A stretch of DNA of 64,000 nt from Guadua angustifolia (GCA_036346375.1 CM070511.1:7068001-7132000), one strand, 5' to 3'; counted from the first letter of the stretch, positions 35,005 to 45,744 are shown. Numbers and translations: made by a program. The notes: generated by a model from the letters alone, not told the origin.

Positions 35005-35437
35005 GGCGGTTGTGGTGAGCTTGGTCGAGGAAAGTAAGGGGAAGTTTGCTCGGGCAGGGTGGCTTGGAAGGCAAAGGGCGCAAGATCGGGAGTTTTTTCC
35101 TCAACAGTTGCTGTGGGCTCGGGATTTTTTGCGCCGCGTCGTCGCTAAAACCAACCCACAGTGTCTCAAAAGGCGTGCCTGCCATGATTGGACAGGCACC
35201 ATTAAGGCCCAGGCCGCGGACTCGAGGCGTCACAAGTGTCCGCCGGCCATTCTCATCCGTACCGTCATCGAGAAGATCAAAGGTCGCCAGGTGTCGAAGC
35301 CGAAGGTTTCACTTTGTGATCTCCATCTGACCTCGGCCAAGGGATCAAGACCCATGGAGGCTTGTCCCCATCGTTCTCAAGGTGAGGCTCGAGGTCGTCC
35401 CAGGTGTCCTTTCCGACCTTGAGCCTCGGGGGCTAGC
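35005..35437 (+). other. Spacer and polypurine region before the 3' LTR of element A
   Basis: It holds the upstream flank of the antisense gene and ends GAGCCTCGGGGGCTAGC directly before the LTR start. The purine-rich GGGGGCTAG sits in the plus-strand primer position. No other gene is seen. Confidence 0.5.
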
Positions 35438-36086
35438 TGACGGGGACTGGGTGACCCTTGGACATTTTCCCCAGCTCGGGGGCCCTCGACCACGACCTGG
35501 ATCATTTCGAGCCGCACGACCTGGAGCGCCTACGACCCCGAGCCTGGGTCCCACACGACCTTGGGCTCGAGTCGGCCTTTGCTCGAATAACGTCTCCTGG
35601 GATCTCGGAGCGTGCATTTACTCGGCAGTTACCAGAACGTGGGATCGTGGGAGTGAAACGCGTCTGAGGCGACAGTCCGGCGATTCTGCTTGACCCTCAA
35701 TGCGCATGAATACCACTGCCCGGGAATCTCTCCCGTCCGTTACGAGCACGGAAGATATAAGGCTAAGGATGCGCAGCTTGGAAGACACACACAGAACAAA
35801 CACGCCATAGCTCGAGCTTAGACACCACCATCGCTGAACTTGAGCTGTAACACACCCTTATACTCAAGAATAGTAAAAACCTTTGCCGCCGCAAAACAGC
35901 TGGAGATAAACTATTACCTTCACAGGGGCTCGAACCAGTATAAACCTCGGTCTCAAGCTCGTTGTCGTCTTGCTCCAACCATCGTCACCTCGATTTTGTT
36001 CCTCCGTTTGGGCAAAGTGCAGCTCGGGTCCCATATCACACTAACCCCCCTTATATTTCTGCGGTTGGCGATCCCGATCGTCGACA
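35438..36086 (+). repeat. 3' LTR of element A
   Basis: 649 bp, TGACGGGGACTGGG to GATCGTCGACA, followed by the CAATA duplication (36087-36091). It is closely similar to 1822-2487, with one short deletion after TGACCCTTGG and scattered changes. Confidence 0.9.
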
Positions 36087-36301
36087 CAATACATAACAGA
36101 ATATATCTATTTTGGATCATAGAGCACAGCCTCCGTGGTGCCCTAGGTATTTGTATGTGTGTGTATATATATAAGCAATAACATCTAATGGTCACTACAA
36201 TACAATTTTAATTATGGTCCACCAGATCGAGCGCTGTTTGTTTTGTTTTTTAGAGAATTTATTGCATATTTCTTTTTTTAATAAAATTTAATGATTTTTA
36301 T
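36087..36301. repeat. Host tandem unit, first copy, continuation
   Basis: Resumes the unit interrupted at 1821; it matches 39514-39732 in the uninterrupted copy. It includes a GTGTGTGTATATATATA tract and ends with the hAT target site ATTTTTAT (36294-36301). Confidence 0.8.
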
Positions 36302-37849
36302 TAGGGATGTAATCGGATCAGATACGGTCGGATATTGTTCATCCTGTATCCGTATCCATATTTTTTATCGAATACAAAGTCGGATATGAATGGTGTGGGA
36401 TGTGAATCTGAATCACGAATAATCTGGGATACTATCACTTACGAATCTGAAGCGAATCTGATTGGATTCAATACGGATATGAATATTTTTAGCGGATAAT
36501 ACGAAAATATAGATCATTTATTGCACATGTAACATCTTGAATGGTAGATTACTTATGAGTTATGAATAATTATTGACAAAATGTGAAGAAAATAGTACAA
36601 GAATTTACTATAGTTGCATTGTACATAATTAAAATTAATAATGAGCGCACTAGAGATTATATAAAAGCTAAATGTAGCGTCATAATCGAATTATCAAAGA
36701 CAATGGCACTAACAAATTAGAAGTCACAAACTAGTAAGGTAAACATGATAGAATCATATAATACCATATATCAAATTTATGCACTACTAATTCTAGTCTA
36801 CTTAACTAGTTAGGTGCATGCATGTACGACGTAAGGTAATAACACAACCAGTCCACCAGTGCACCATTTGGCACTTGTCCACGGCACCACTTTAGGAGTG
36901 AGAATAATGATCTCATGTTTATGCTCCATAGAACCATAGAGGCACATCATAGCATAAGCAACATCATAGTACTAATACATTAACGATCAATTAACAACAT
37001 TATGGTTGCTAGAAGTTGAGTTTAGACCTCAAGCAAACATAGCCACATAGACAATGACAAGTTCATATACTGATACACATAACTAAGTAATAACATTATG
37101 GTTCCCAATAGTTTAGGCCTCAAGCAAACATAGCCATAACCCATAGGTGACAAGCGACAAGTGAACAACGATAGTAAGCCACTCGGCTCAACTAGGTTTT
37201 ATTTGGATTGGGGATTTTAGAGGAGAGACTATCGGACTAGTAGAGAATAGAGATAGAGAAAGAAACACGAATGATGGATTGGATATTTTATGTTTTTGGT
37301 TTTGGAGTGCAACTGCGTGGTAGTGTCACATTGCCTTGATTTTGGCTTTGGCGCCCGATGGACAATAGAAATCTGAAACTGTGATAAATTTTGGTTTGGC
37401 ACCGCCTTGTGTTGTGGTGCACTTGGCGTTGGGCAGTTGGCACTTTGGCGATGGTGATGTGGCACTTGGTAGAATAGTAGTTGGTACTTGCCTTTGATGC
37501 TTGGTAGAGTACCAAGAGTGGTATTGTACTGCTTGGTACTAGTGCCTCCAGGTGTGGTGGTGGTGCTCTTTGATTGGAGATTCTGAGACTCATAGTCTTG
37601 GAGAAGTCTTTAAAGTTTTCGGATAATATCCATATTTTATATCCGGATATTATCCGATTATAAACTCGGATATTCCTGTATCCGTCGGATAATTACTATC
37701 CGTATCCGTATCCTTATCCAAGATAACTATTCTTATCCGTATCCGTATCCGAAATTTTTTTCGAATATCCAAAAAACTATTCAAATCGCTATCCGAATTG
37801 ATTCGGTCGGTCGGTCGGTCGGAAAATATCCGTTCCAGTTGCACCCCTG
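36302..37849. mobile_element. Non-autonomous hAT-type DNA transposon
   Basis: The termini are TAGGGATGTAA and, inverted, CAGGGGTGCAA, similar to Ac/Ds-type hAT ends. The flanking 8-bp duplication ATTTTTAT lies at 36294-36301 and 37850-37857. The sister copy has a single ATTTTTAT at 39725-39732, so the borders are exact. Both ends carry many TATCCG/CGGATA subterminal words, as hAT transposases need, and the right end has a CGGT tandem run (37804-37822). No transposase reading frame is present in 1,548 bp. Short minus-strand frames at 37229-37593 have no recognisable domain. Confidence 0.88.
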
Positions 37850-37983
37850 ATTTTTATAGTTCAACTTATTTAGATCCATCGGATTAAAGGTCGAATGCTT
37901 CTCTTTTATAAAATTTCTTTAATTTCTATTTTTTAGAGTGGTTAACCACGTAATGAGATCTAGCTCTCTGTTTACTCTGAGAA
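37850..37983. repeat. Host tandem unit segment between hAT and Helitron
   Basis: Matches 39725-39861 in the uninterrupted copy, with small indels. Confidence 0.75.
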
Positions 37984-38794
37984 TCATCATTACATTACCT
38001 ATATCGCGAGGATTTGGAAACAGCAGGGGCATCAGTGTCACCTTGCGATTTTGCAAAAAAGCCCCTCCGTTTCTTTGAAATTACGGACAGGTCCCTGTGT
38101 GATTTTCTGAGAGACAAAGATATTTTTTCCCCTTCGCGTTTGGGTCCCTGGCGAGATATTTTTACGAAAAAGCCTCCCGTTAGTTTCAAATCGCGAACAA
38201 GCTCTTTTCTAATTTTTCAGAATAGCGAACAGGTCCAAAAAAATAACAACCAGGTCCCTGCTTCTTACGTTCATGTCCTTTCTCCCTTTTTCTCAGGGAA
38301 AATGTTTTCATCACCGAAAAAACCCGGAAAAAATGTTTTCGCCACCCAAAAAACCCGAAAAAAATGTTTTCGTCACCAAAAAATCTGATTTAATCGAAGG
38401 TTTATAGCGACTTATGTGTTTGCCAGCGGGTCATATAGCGTTTTTTAAAAAATGTGGATTCATCAGAAGATTTATAGCCACCCGTGGATTCGCCGGCGGA
38501 TCCTAACGACCCATTTTTTTAACAAACGCAACAAAAAAAAACGAAAAAATGTTTTCGTCACCCAAAAAACCCGAAAAAAATGTTTTCGTCACCAAAAAAA
38601 CACAGATTCATCGAAGGTTTATAACGCGTAGAGTATTAGGCTCGACAAAAGAAGGTTGTCATCTCTAATATTTTTTCCCCTTTTTTCTCTAGACTATTTT
38701 GACCGGTGGGTGGTTTTGCGAAAAAAAATAAAAATTTCCCGAGCGCATGCTATCTAAATTCAACCAGCGCAGCGTAGCGCGCTTATCTACCTAG
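37984..38794 (+). mobile_element. Non-autonomous Helitron
   Basis: It begins TC at 37984 and ends CTAG at 38791-38794, lying between host A (37983) and T (38795). Just upstream of the end is a hairpin, AGCGC (38766-38770) with GCGCT (38779-38783), eight-base loop, seven bases from CTAG. The sister copy reads GAGAATATTTC without the 811 bp (39861/39862), which proves the borders and the A|T target. The interior is rich in AAAAAATGTTTTCGTCACC repeats and has no Rep/helicase gene. A 124-residue frame at 38014-38388 looks like a by-product of the repeats. Confidence 0.88.
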
Positions 38795-39084
38795 TATTTC
38801 AAACTACTAAGAATATTGAGTGGAAGACCGAAGACTTCGGGGTCGTCCATTAGCTAAGTGCGGAATATTAATCTGTTACGAGTTGTCCAGAATTTTCTTC
38901 TTTTGGATATACTGCAATGGAAAGCACATTATCAGATCATCGATCTGGTTGGTGCTTTGAACGATCTTGAGCCCCACCCCCCTCATGACCTGTTGCTTGT
39001 TGAACCAAGGCTGTTGTAACTATCGGTCCGGGTTATACTTAGCAAAGCGATGGACCAGTATAAAGGTGGGATTACGTAGTAGTG
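38795..39084. repeat. Host tandem unit, first copy, right part with CACTA-like end
   Basis: Matches 39862-40151. It ends with GTAGTAGTG at 39076-39084, the same CACTA-type terminus that precedes each unit. The 38940-39060 part differs strongly among copies. Confidence 0.7.
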
Positions 39085-40151
39085 TAATATCTCTTATGAA
39101 ACTTCAAAACCAAAGTAGTATGTGTGTACGTGTATGTATATGTGTATGTGTATGTATGTGTGTATATATAGGATGGAGAAATGGGGTACCATGGGGTATG
39201 GGCACCATAATTTTATATGCATGGATTCAATCTAAATTCAGGTATATTTTTCAAAACTTTCAGTTTTTGTGTTTATACCCATCTATAACAATTCAAATGA
39301 AACACATACCTTTTGAAAAATATAATTGAATTCAAAGATTTGAAAGAATTTAGATGATAAGCTTTGCTGATTTTATATATAAAATTAGCACATACCTGCA
39401 ATCAAACTATAAGTAAAAAAAAAACTCTAGTTAAATTTCAGTTCAAACTTGTTTGAACTTATTAGTAAATTAGTTAAATTCAACATCTTAAAAGTTTTAA
39501 AAATTTTCGCATACAGTACATAAGAGAATATATCTATTTTGGATCATAGAGCACAGCCTCCGTGGTGCCCTAGGTATTTGTATGTGTGTGTATATATATA
39601 TAAGCAATAACATCTAATGGTCACTACAATACAATTTTAATTGTGGTCCACCAGATCGAGCGCTGTTTGTTTTGTTTTTTAGAGAATTTATTGCATATTT
39701 CTCTTTTTTTAATAAACTTTAATGATTTTTATAGTTCAACTTATTTAGATCCATCGGATTAAAGGTCGAATGCTTCTCTTTTTATAAGAATTTCTTTAAT
39801 TTCTATTTTTTAGAGTGGTTAACCACGTAACAGATCTAGCTCTCCTGTTTACTACTGAGAATATTTCAAACTACTAAGAATATTGAGTGGAAAGACCGAA
39901 GACTTCGGGGTCGTCCACTAGCTAAGTGCGGAATATTAATCTGTTAACGAGTTGTCCAGAATTTTCTTCTTTTGGACATACTGCAATGGAAAGCACATTA
40001 TCAGATCATCAGTACCGGTTGGTGCTTTGAACCGTTCTTGGCGCCCCCAGCAGCCTGTTGCCATTGAGCTGGGGTGTTGTAATTATCGATCCGGGTTGTA
40101 GCCAAGCAAACCTTGATGGACCCGGTATTAAAGGTCGGTTCTGTAGTAGTG
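39085..40151. repeat. Host tandem unit, complete uninterrupted copy
   Basis: 1,067 bp from one CACTA-type terminus to the next. It contains the empty sites for element A (CAGTA at 39514-39518), the hAT element (39725-39732) and the Helitron (39861/39862). The CACTA-like subterminal segment is at about 40005-40151. No gene; the small frames are shared only through repetition. Confidence 0.8.
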
Positions 40152-40430
40152 TAATCTCTCTTATGAAACTTCAAAACCAAAGTAGTATGTGTGTACGTGT
40201 ATGTATATGTGTATGTGTATGTGTGTGTGTATATATAGGATGGAGAAATGGGGTACCATGGGGTATGGGCACCATATTTTTAAATGCATGGATTCAATCT
40301 AAATTCAGGTATATTTTTCAAAACTTTCAGTTTTTGTGTTTATACCCATCTATAACAATTCAATTGAAACACATACCTTTTGAAAAATATAATTGAATTC
40401 AAAGATTTGAAAGAATTTAGAGATTTGGCC
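40152..40430. repeat. Host tandem unit, partial third copy
   Basis: Same as 39085-39362 with its TG/TATG microsatellite, then cut at TTTAGA where the next CACTA element begins. Confidence 0.75.
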
Positions 40431-40644
40431 CGAGTGTTTTCCACACTCGGGATAGGCTATCCCGAGTGGGCACACTTGGTATAGTGCATTCGGTGTAATT
40501 TTATCGGGAAAAGTAGGCTACGCCGAGTGTACTCTTGGCTAAAATGAAATCTATGCGAGTGCACTCTCGGGATAGCGCTGGGATCTCGGACGCCACGCAC
40601 CTACCCTCATGGCGGACAGGGTAGCGACACGTCTGCATATATGC

Positions 40645-40825
40645 CGAGTGGGCACTCGGGATAGGTTCCAGTATCTAGTGCGAGTGGGCACTCGGGATAG
40701 GTGCCAGTATCTAGTGCGAGTGGGCTCTCGGGATAGGTGCCAGTATCTAGTGCGAGTGGACACTCGGGATAGGTGCCAGTATCTAGTGCGAGTGTACTCT
40801 CGGGATAGATACCATTCCCTGGCCG
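40645..40825. repeat. 36-bp tandem repeat, five copies
   Basis: Units begin CGAGTG at 40645, 40681, 40717, 40753 and 40789 and contain CACTCGGGATAGGTGCCAGT, with one or two changes each. The unit is 12 codons long, which keeps frames open on both strands; those frames are not genes. The array lies in the subterminal region of the CACTA element, where transposase-binding repeats are expected. Confidence 0.9.
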
Positions 40826-40999
40826 CAAAACAGGCAGTTTAAATTTTCAATAAATTCACATTATCAATTTACATCAACAATATAACTTTATCAGATCGAC
40901 GATATCAATTCACATTTCAAAGATACGCATCCACAACATCAATTCACATTATACGTTGAACCAATATAACAAAAACAACGCCATAACCCGTCCACAAAA

Positions 41000-41700
41000 C
41001 GTAACTCCATCGCATCACATACAATGCACATATCACAAACATTTTTACATTAATTCAACATGACTCCAACATATTCGCGAGTGCACATATCACAAACGAA
41101 GTCCGAAATTCAACAAGTCCGAAGTTCAACAAACGAAGTCCACATACACAAAGCATAAAAAGTTGTACATATCACATCCATACCAAATCCAAAACCACTC
41201 CTCGAGGGCTAGATGAATCAATTAACTTCATCCCTTGTTTCTTCATCCCTGCACATTACATTTCAAGAATAAAACATATTATATCATTTCCATTCAATAC
41301 AAGGTTACATATTTATAGAAAAGACATATAAGTTAAGCGTATTCGCTTTTACGATATATCCATACATAACATCAAGTAGGGCAAATTTTTTGAATGGCAA
41401 GTCATCAACCAAATCAGATATGATTACTCACCTGGAGATGCAAACCAGTCTATATCATGATTTGGAATCCCAACATTATCTTCACCCAATAAGGCATCCC
41501 ATGGACTATTCCTCGATGATTGTCCAATGTTAATACCATGATGAGAGTTTTGGGTGTCCTAAGCAGAAATTTCAATTTATTATCTATAATGCATAGTTTC
41601 ATATATCTACCCAATATGGAGTTATATACATACCTCTTGTCTCGGTTGATGTTGAGGCGTCGAGAATGCATTGAAGTTAAAGTTCAATACAGGCGGTGGA
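41000..41700. other. Non-coding 3' region of the CACTA element
   Basis: AT-rich DNA between the 36-bp array and the first supported exon. ACAAACGAAGTCC and CACATATCACAAAC words are duplicated around 41030-41170. No gene is supported. Confidence 0.45.
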
Positions 41701-41749
41701 GGAGGTGGATTTCCTAAAGAGCTTGCTAGAGCATAATCCTGCCAACAAG

Positions 41750-43110
41750 AATGTTACCATTTGACTACTATGAACATCTCAAATTTAACACAAATATCAA
41801 TTACTTTTTTAACTGCATCTACTGTGCCATGGCCGTGAATCCCGTATGCATAGCATTCTGCATATCTCGGTTCTCATTCTGCACGCTCGCAAGCTCACGT
41901 CTCAACTCTTCATCGCTTTGCCTCGTAGAAGAAGAAGCATTGCTTGAAGTGCCAAATGAGGCAGAAGTCAAGCGCACATTCCTATCATCATATGCACCAT
42001 CAAGAAGCGCATAACGGCCATGTGGCTTCCCACCCGTATTCTGGTACATCAATTGTGCATCAAAATCCCCATGCAGCCAATTAACATCAGGTCCATGCCT
42101 TTCTTGGTATGCATCTCGATACCTCCCCTGGAAAGGTATGAAAACATTGAAATGCCACAACTATTTTGGAAAACAAAATTAGCTACGTGTTAGTGTTAGT
42201 GCTACGCACCAAGTTCATCTGGACATGTGGATTGGTGACAGGTGGAATCTCAGAACCCTCAAAGTTTGCCATATCTTGCATCGAAACCCCCCATGAACAG
42301 CATAAGCCTCTAAAGGTGTCACAGGTCTATGAAACCTCCTCTCCTGCAACAAAACAAGGAAAATATATTAAGTCCGAGTGTCAGAAACGATGGTTTGAAA
42401 ATACAGACTTTCTATTACCATTTCCTGCTGGGTTCGACTAATAGAACTAGATCCACCTCGGTTCACCCTTGCCCCTGAAGTGGCACGAAGATTCCGCTTC
42501 ATTTCACTTACTGTTGCCATCTTTGGATCACACCATTGTGTAATGAGATGCCCCCAAACCTCGTCATCGATCCATGCAAGGTTGGACTTGGTTATACTCG
42601 TGACGGTGAGAAACAATGGATTCTCTCTTGTGTCAATGTCTTCATCTTCATACACATCCTTGTAGTACTTGGTCACAGCTGCTACTCGAGTGTTGTACAT
42701 TAGCTGCTCGGCATGGTATTGGCAAGCCGCCTCTAAAGTTGCCTCCCACTCGCCCTAGTGTCATTCGAGTAACCGTCACCTTCAGGATATGTGTACCGAG
42801 CCTACATTCCATAGACTTATAAAGAACATATAAAGAACATAACAAGTCTACCAATGTCATATTTGCAAATAACTTACACGAAATCTTTTTCACCGATCTT
42901 CCATTGTATCACCGCTTCACTGTGACATACCAATGTCTCCATTTTGTAGTCGCTCACGATAGTTGGAGGACTCAATGTCATATCTTGCACAGTTTGTGGA
43001 TAGTGATAGCGCAACAAAGGCTGCAACACAGTGTTTGGTCCACGTGGCCTCCCGACAAATGAAATATGTTTCCATTGCCTAGAACCATATTCAAGATGGC
43101 AAGATTATAT
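41750..43110 (-). pseudogene. Second CACTA gene (Ptta/En/Spm-type, TNPA-like), exons
   Basis: Minus-strand coding blocks separated by likely introns. Near 43010-43110 (GKRWKHISFVGRPRGPN), then 42450-42700 (TKYYKDVYEDEDIDTRENPL, AWIDDEVWGHLITQWCDPKMATVSEMKRN, described by span, and SGARVNRGGSSSISRTQQEM), then 41819-42160 (YRDAYQERHGPDVNWLHGDFD, then RREL-ASVQNENRDM coiled coil). The W-x-D-P-K block followed by a basic and Gly/Ser-rich stretch is the signature of the plant Ptta/En/Spm family. The product binds the element ends in characterised members. Splice sites were not resolved. Confidence 0.7.
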
Positions 43111-43539
43111 GGATGTGAGAATTAATTACATGATGACATATAGCAAAACTTACCTTTTTCCTGCTGATACTATCACCTCCCTCCCTACAGGCGTGGGAGG
43201 AAGTGGAGGGATTGAACTTTGCCCTCGTGACTTGCGGACTGCAAGATTTGCATCTGCCTGAACTTCTTCTTCCCCTATGTAGTTAGGATCCTCAGCCTGT
43301 ATTTCCTCTTCCTCAGCGTGTGTTTCCTCTTCCTCTGCAACCTGTGCTTCCTCTTGTGTAGCCTATCTAGATGAGGCTGCCCTAGCTTCAGATCGTTTTA
43401 GTTTTTGCAAGATATTTTTCTTCAACTTATGCCTACATTAGTTGAAATGTTAGTAACAGATCATATATGCAATAAAATCAATAATGTAATGAAAAAACAT
43501 AACTATAATGTAATTAAAATCAATATTGTACCATATCAT

Positions 43540-44626
43540 CTATTCACTGTCCTCATCATAATCTGGTTCACTAGCATTAGAGCTAGAATCAGTGAAGGCA
43601 TCAGAATCACACTCTTCATCTGAATGAGATTCTAATTCTACACCAGTACAAACATTCCATAATATTGTAAGATCTTTCTCGTTGCATATTGCCTCCACTT
43701 CATTCGAGACATAAACGACATCCAACTCATCTCCTAAATCGATAGCGAAAGTGCCGCTCAACCCTTCCTCCTGAAAGAACTCGATGGACGTCGTACTAGT
43801 TGGAGCTTGATTAATGAAATGTGACATGTCTCGTTTTGCGACATGATAGACCACCCACCAATCTTTCAAGTCAATCTTCTTGACTTGTTTTGTTTTGGGA
43901 CCTGACATATCTCGTTTAGGGACCTTACATGGAGTCTGGGTGTAGTATACTTGAGAGCACCGATGAGGTAGAACAAATGGCTCAAAAGACAGAATGTTTT
44001 GATGTATGTTTGATCTCAACCAAACCAATATTTGGAGCGCCGCACAACGGTTGTTGGATTGAACCAATGACAATCGAATAAAACTAAGTTGAAATGTTTA
44101 TCACCGAGAATGTCACTTGATGATATCTTCAATTATCTTAGTAGTATTCGATCTTGGAACTACCATCTCGAGCTAGTATAGACACATTGTTATGATAGTC
44201 AAATTTGCCTTTTGCCGCTCATACTTTGCGAGCGGAATCTATATCCATTGATATCATATCCATTAGCGATGTCACTGGATCCGACATGTACGAGAAATCG
44301 CTTTAAGTCGATGGGCGCTTGGAGTTTTCATGCCATTGCGGAAATATAAAAAAGGGAGTAAATAAATCTATCTAATTTATTTCGTAATCAATGGAAGGTT
44401 GTTCACTTACATATTTTTGGAACCAGTCAATGAAATTGGGATGTCCAACTCTGGCCCCATTTTTCCTTAACCTATCTAGTTCAGTACCAGATGGTTGTCC
44501 CCTACTAGGCCAGACCGTTTTATCATATTGGCTATCAAACAAATTAACAAATATATTAGTATACATGTGTTTGTGTTTGTGTATATGTAAATTAGCAAAA
44601 TAGAGGCACTTACTCAACAAAATCAT
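43540..44626 (-). pseudogene. C-terminal part of CACTA TNP2-type transposase
   Basis: Minus-strand pieces. 44372-44626 carries LRKNGARVGHPNFIDWFQKYV. About 44100-44370 is broken. 43540-44073 carries EPFVLPHRCSQVYYTQTPCK and KKIDLKDWWVVYHVAKRDM, then an acidic tail (SHSDEECDSDAFTDSSSNAS). The WF-x-Y block and the SQVYY region are the conserved C-terminal domains of plant TNP2-like transposases. The catalytic centre would lie upstream and is absent because retroelement D interrupts the gene at 44652. Confidence 0.72.
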
Positions 44627-44779
44627 CCATTTCCAATGTGTTTGTGAATATGTGTCGGCGTACTATACGCCAGGGTACCCTCTTCGCCGCACAAAAGCAT
44701 GCATGGCCCACGTGGCAGTCTAGCAGGCGGGTGGGTGTTTACACCCGTCGTGGGGCGTCGATCCACGTGGTGCGGGAGC

Positions 44780-45440
44780 AGCAGTGGCGACCACGCCTTG
44801 CTCGCGCCGGCGCCTAGCCCACGTGGCGGCTTTGGTGGCGGTGGGCGGCACGCCACATCACCGGTGCCGCCCACGTGGCGTGGCGGCGGCAGGTGGCGAC
44901 CACGCCTGCTCGCCGGCGCCCGGCCCGTGGCGGCTTTGGTGGCGGTGGGCGAGCACGCCATATCCCCGGTCGCCACGCGGCCGTGGCGGCGAGCGGTAGG
45001 TGGCGACCACGCCTGCTGCGCGGCGCCCGGCCCGCGTGGCGGCCTGGTGGGCAAGTGGGTGAACACGCATACATCCCGGTCTTGCCGCCGCGTGGCGGCG
45101 GCGGCAGGTGGGTGACCACGCCCTGCTTTCGCGGCGCCCGGCTGCGTGGCGGCTTTGGTGGGCGGTGGCGAGCACGCCACATCCGCCGGTGCCGCCCACG
45201 TGCACGCGGCGGCAGTGGCGACCACGCCTGACGCCGGCGCCCGGCCCGCGTGGCGGCTTTGGTGGGCGGTGGCGAAACCGCCATCGGGTCCTGGTCCCGG
45301 CCACGTGGCGCGAAGCAGCGGTGGCGACCACGCCTGCTCGCCCAGCGCCCGGCCCGTGGCGGCTTTGGTGGCGGTGGCGAGCACGCCCTATCCCCGGTGC
45401 CGCCCACGTGGCGCGGGCGGCGGTGGCGAAAGCACGCCTG
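44780..45440. repeat. GC-rich ~107-bp tandem array inside the LTR
   Basis: Units can be phased on the word CGACCACGCC or its variants at 44788, 44897, 45004, 45113, 45219, 45325 and 45427, spacing 102-109 bp. Each unit contains CGCGGCGCCCGGCC-like, GTGGCGGCTTTGGTGG and GAGCACGCC words, with CACGTGG (G-box core) in most. Variation between units is mostly small indels. Confidence 0.85.
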
Positions 45441-45744
45441 CCGTCCGCCGCCATGCAAAAGGAGGTGGGATACGATGGCCGCCAAGCCTCCTTCCCGTCG
45501 TCTTGAGTGTCGGGGCGGTCTGCTTGTGTCGCGCACGTCGATTCAAAATTCTACTACAAGACCGTTCCTCTAACGCTTCACACCTACCCGTCGCAAAGGG
45601 GTCACATCCTGGAAGAACCGGGCGAAAGCATGCGTTGGCGTTAATTAAGACTGAAGGAACGGGACAGCACATAGAGGCGTATTAAATGCGTGTAAGATAA
45701 GCATGATGACGACCCCTTCTCGGTCTGACCCATGTAAGCCCGTG

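Larger units (their letters stand above)
1822..36086 (+). mobile_element. Element A: Tat-type Ty3/gypsy LTR retrotransposon with nested insertions
   Basis: Both LTRs begin TGACGGGGACTGGG and end GATCGTCGACA, and they are flanked by the same 5-bp duplication CAATA (1817-1821 and 36087-36091). The order is LTR, primer-binding site, gag, protease, reverse transcriptase, RNase H, integrase, an antisense gene, polypurine tract, LTR. That order and the antisense gene fit the Tat/Retand lineage (RIRE2- or Grande-like). Its pol is split by a solo LTR (6867-8534) and a chromovirus (8968-30662). Without inserts it would be roughly 11 kb. Stops and frameshifts occur in every gene, so it is non-autonomous as read. 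The neighbouring uninterrupted unit at 39513 shows the empty site. Confidence 0.9.
40431..44652 (-). mobile_element. CACTA element, 3' half, minus strand
   Basis: From right to left it holds the C-terminal part of a TNP2-type transposase, a second gene of the Ptta/En/Spm type, and a subterminal repeat region with CACTCGGGATAG words and a 36-bp array. The order is as in intact CACTA elements read on the minus strand. The left end reads TTTGGCCCGAGTG without the expected CACTA hexamer, so it is slightly truncated or damaged. The right half is cut by retroelement D at 44653, and the missing 5' transposase part is not found beyond it. Confidence 0.8.

Noticed and set aside
34337..35422. Plus-strand frames opposite the antisense gene
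   Set aside because: The recognisable domain (PNSVLLAIFSHLCEGFLGI and neighbours) reads on the minus strand. The plus frames are its shadows.
1822..36086. Search for a bacterial-style system, phage or integron
   Set aside because: No ribosome-binding sites, operons, tRNA genes or bacterial protein families are visible. All recognisable proteins are plant transposon proteins.
38014..38388. 124-residue frame in the Helitron considered as captured gene
   Set aside because: It is Lys/Ser/Phe-rich, repetitive and ends in tandem NVF-S/A-T(Q)K words made by the DNA repeat. No Rep/helicase or known host domain.
40609..40842. Open frames on both strands with a 12-residue repeat
   Set aside because: They are produced by the 36-bp tandem DNA repeat; 36 is a multiple of three, so every frame without a stop stays open. 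No start context or relative supports a protein.
44623..45685. Long Arg/Pro/Ala-rich frames on both strands (up to about 250 residues)
   Set aside because: They overlie the GC-rich 107-bp array of an LTR. GC-rich DNA lacks stop codons, several frames overlap on both strands, and no domain is visible.
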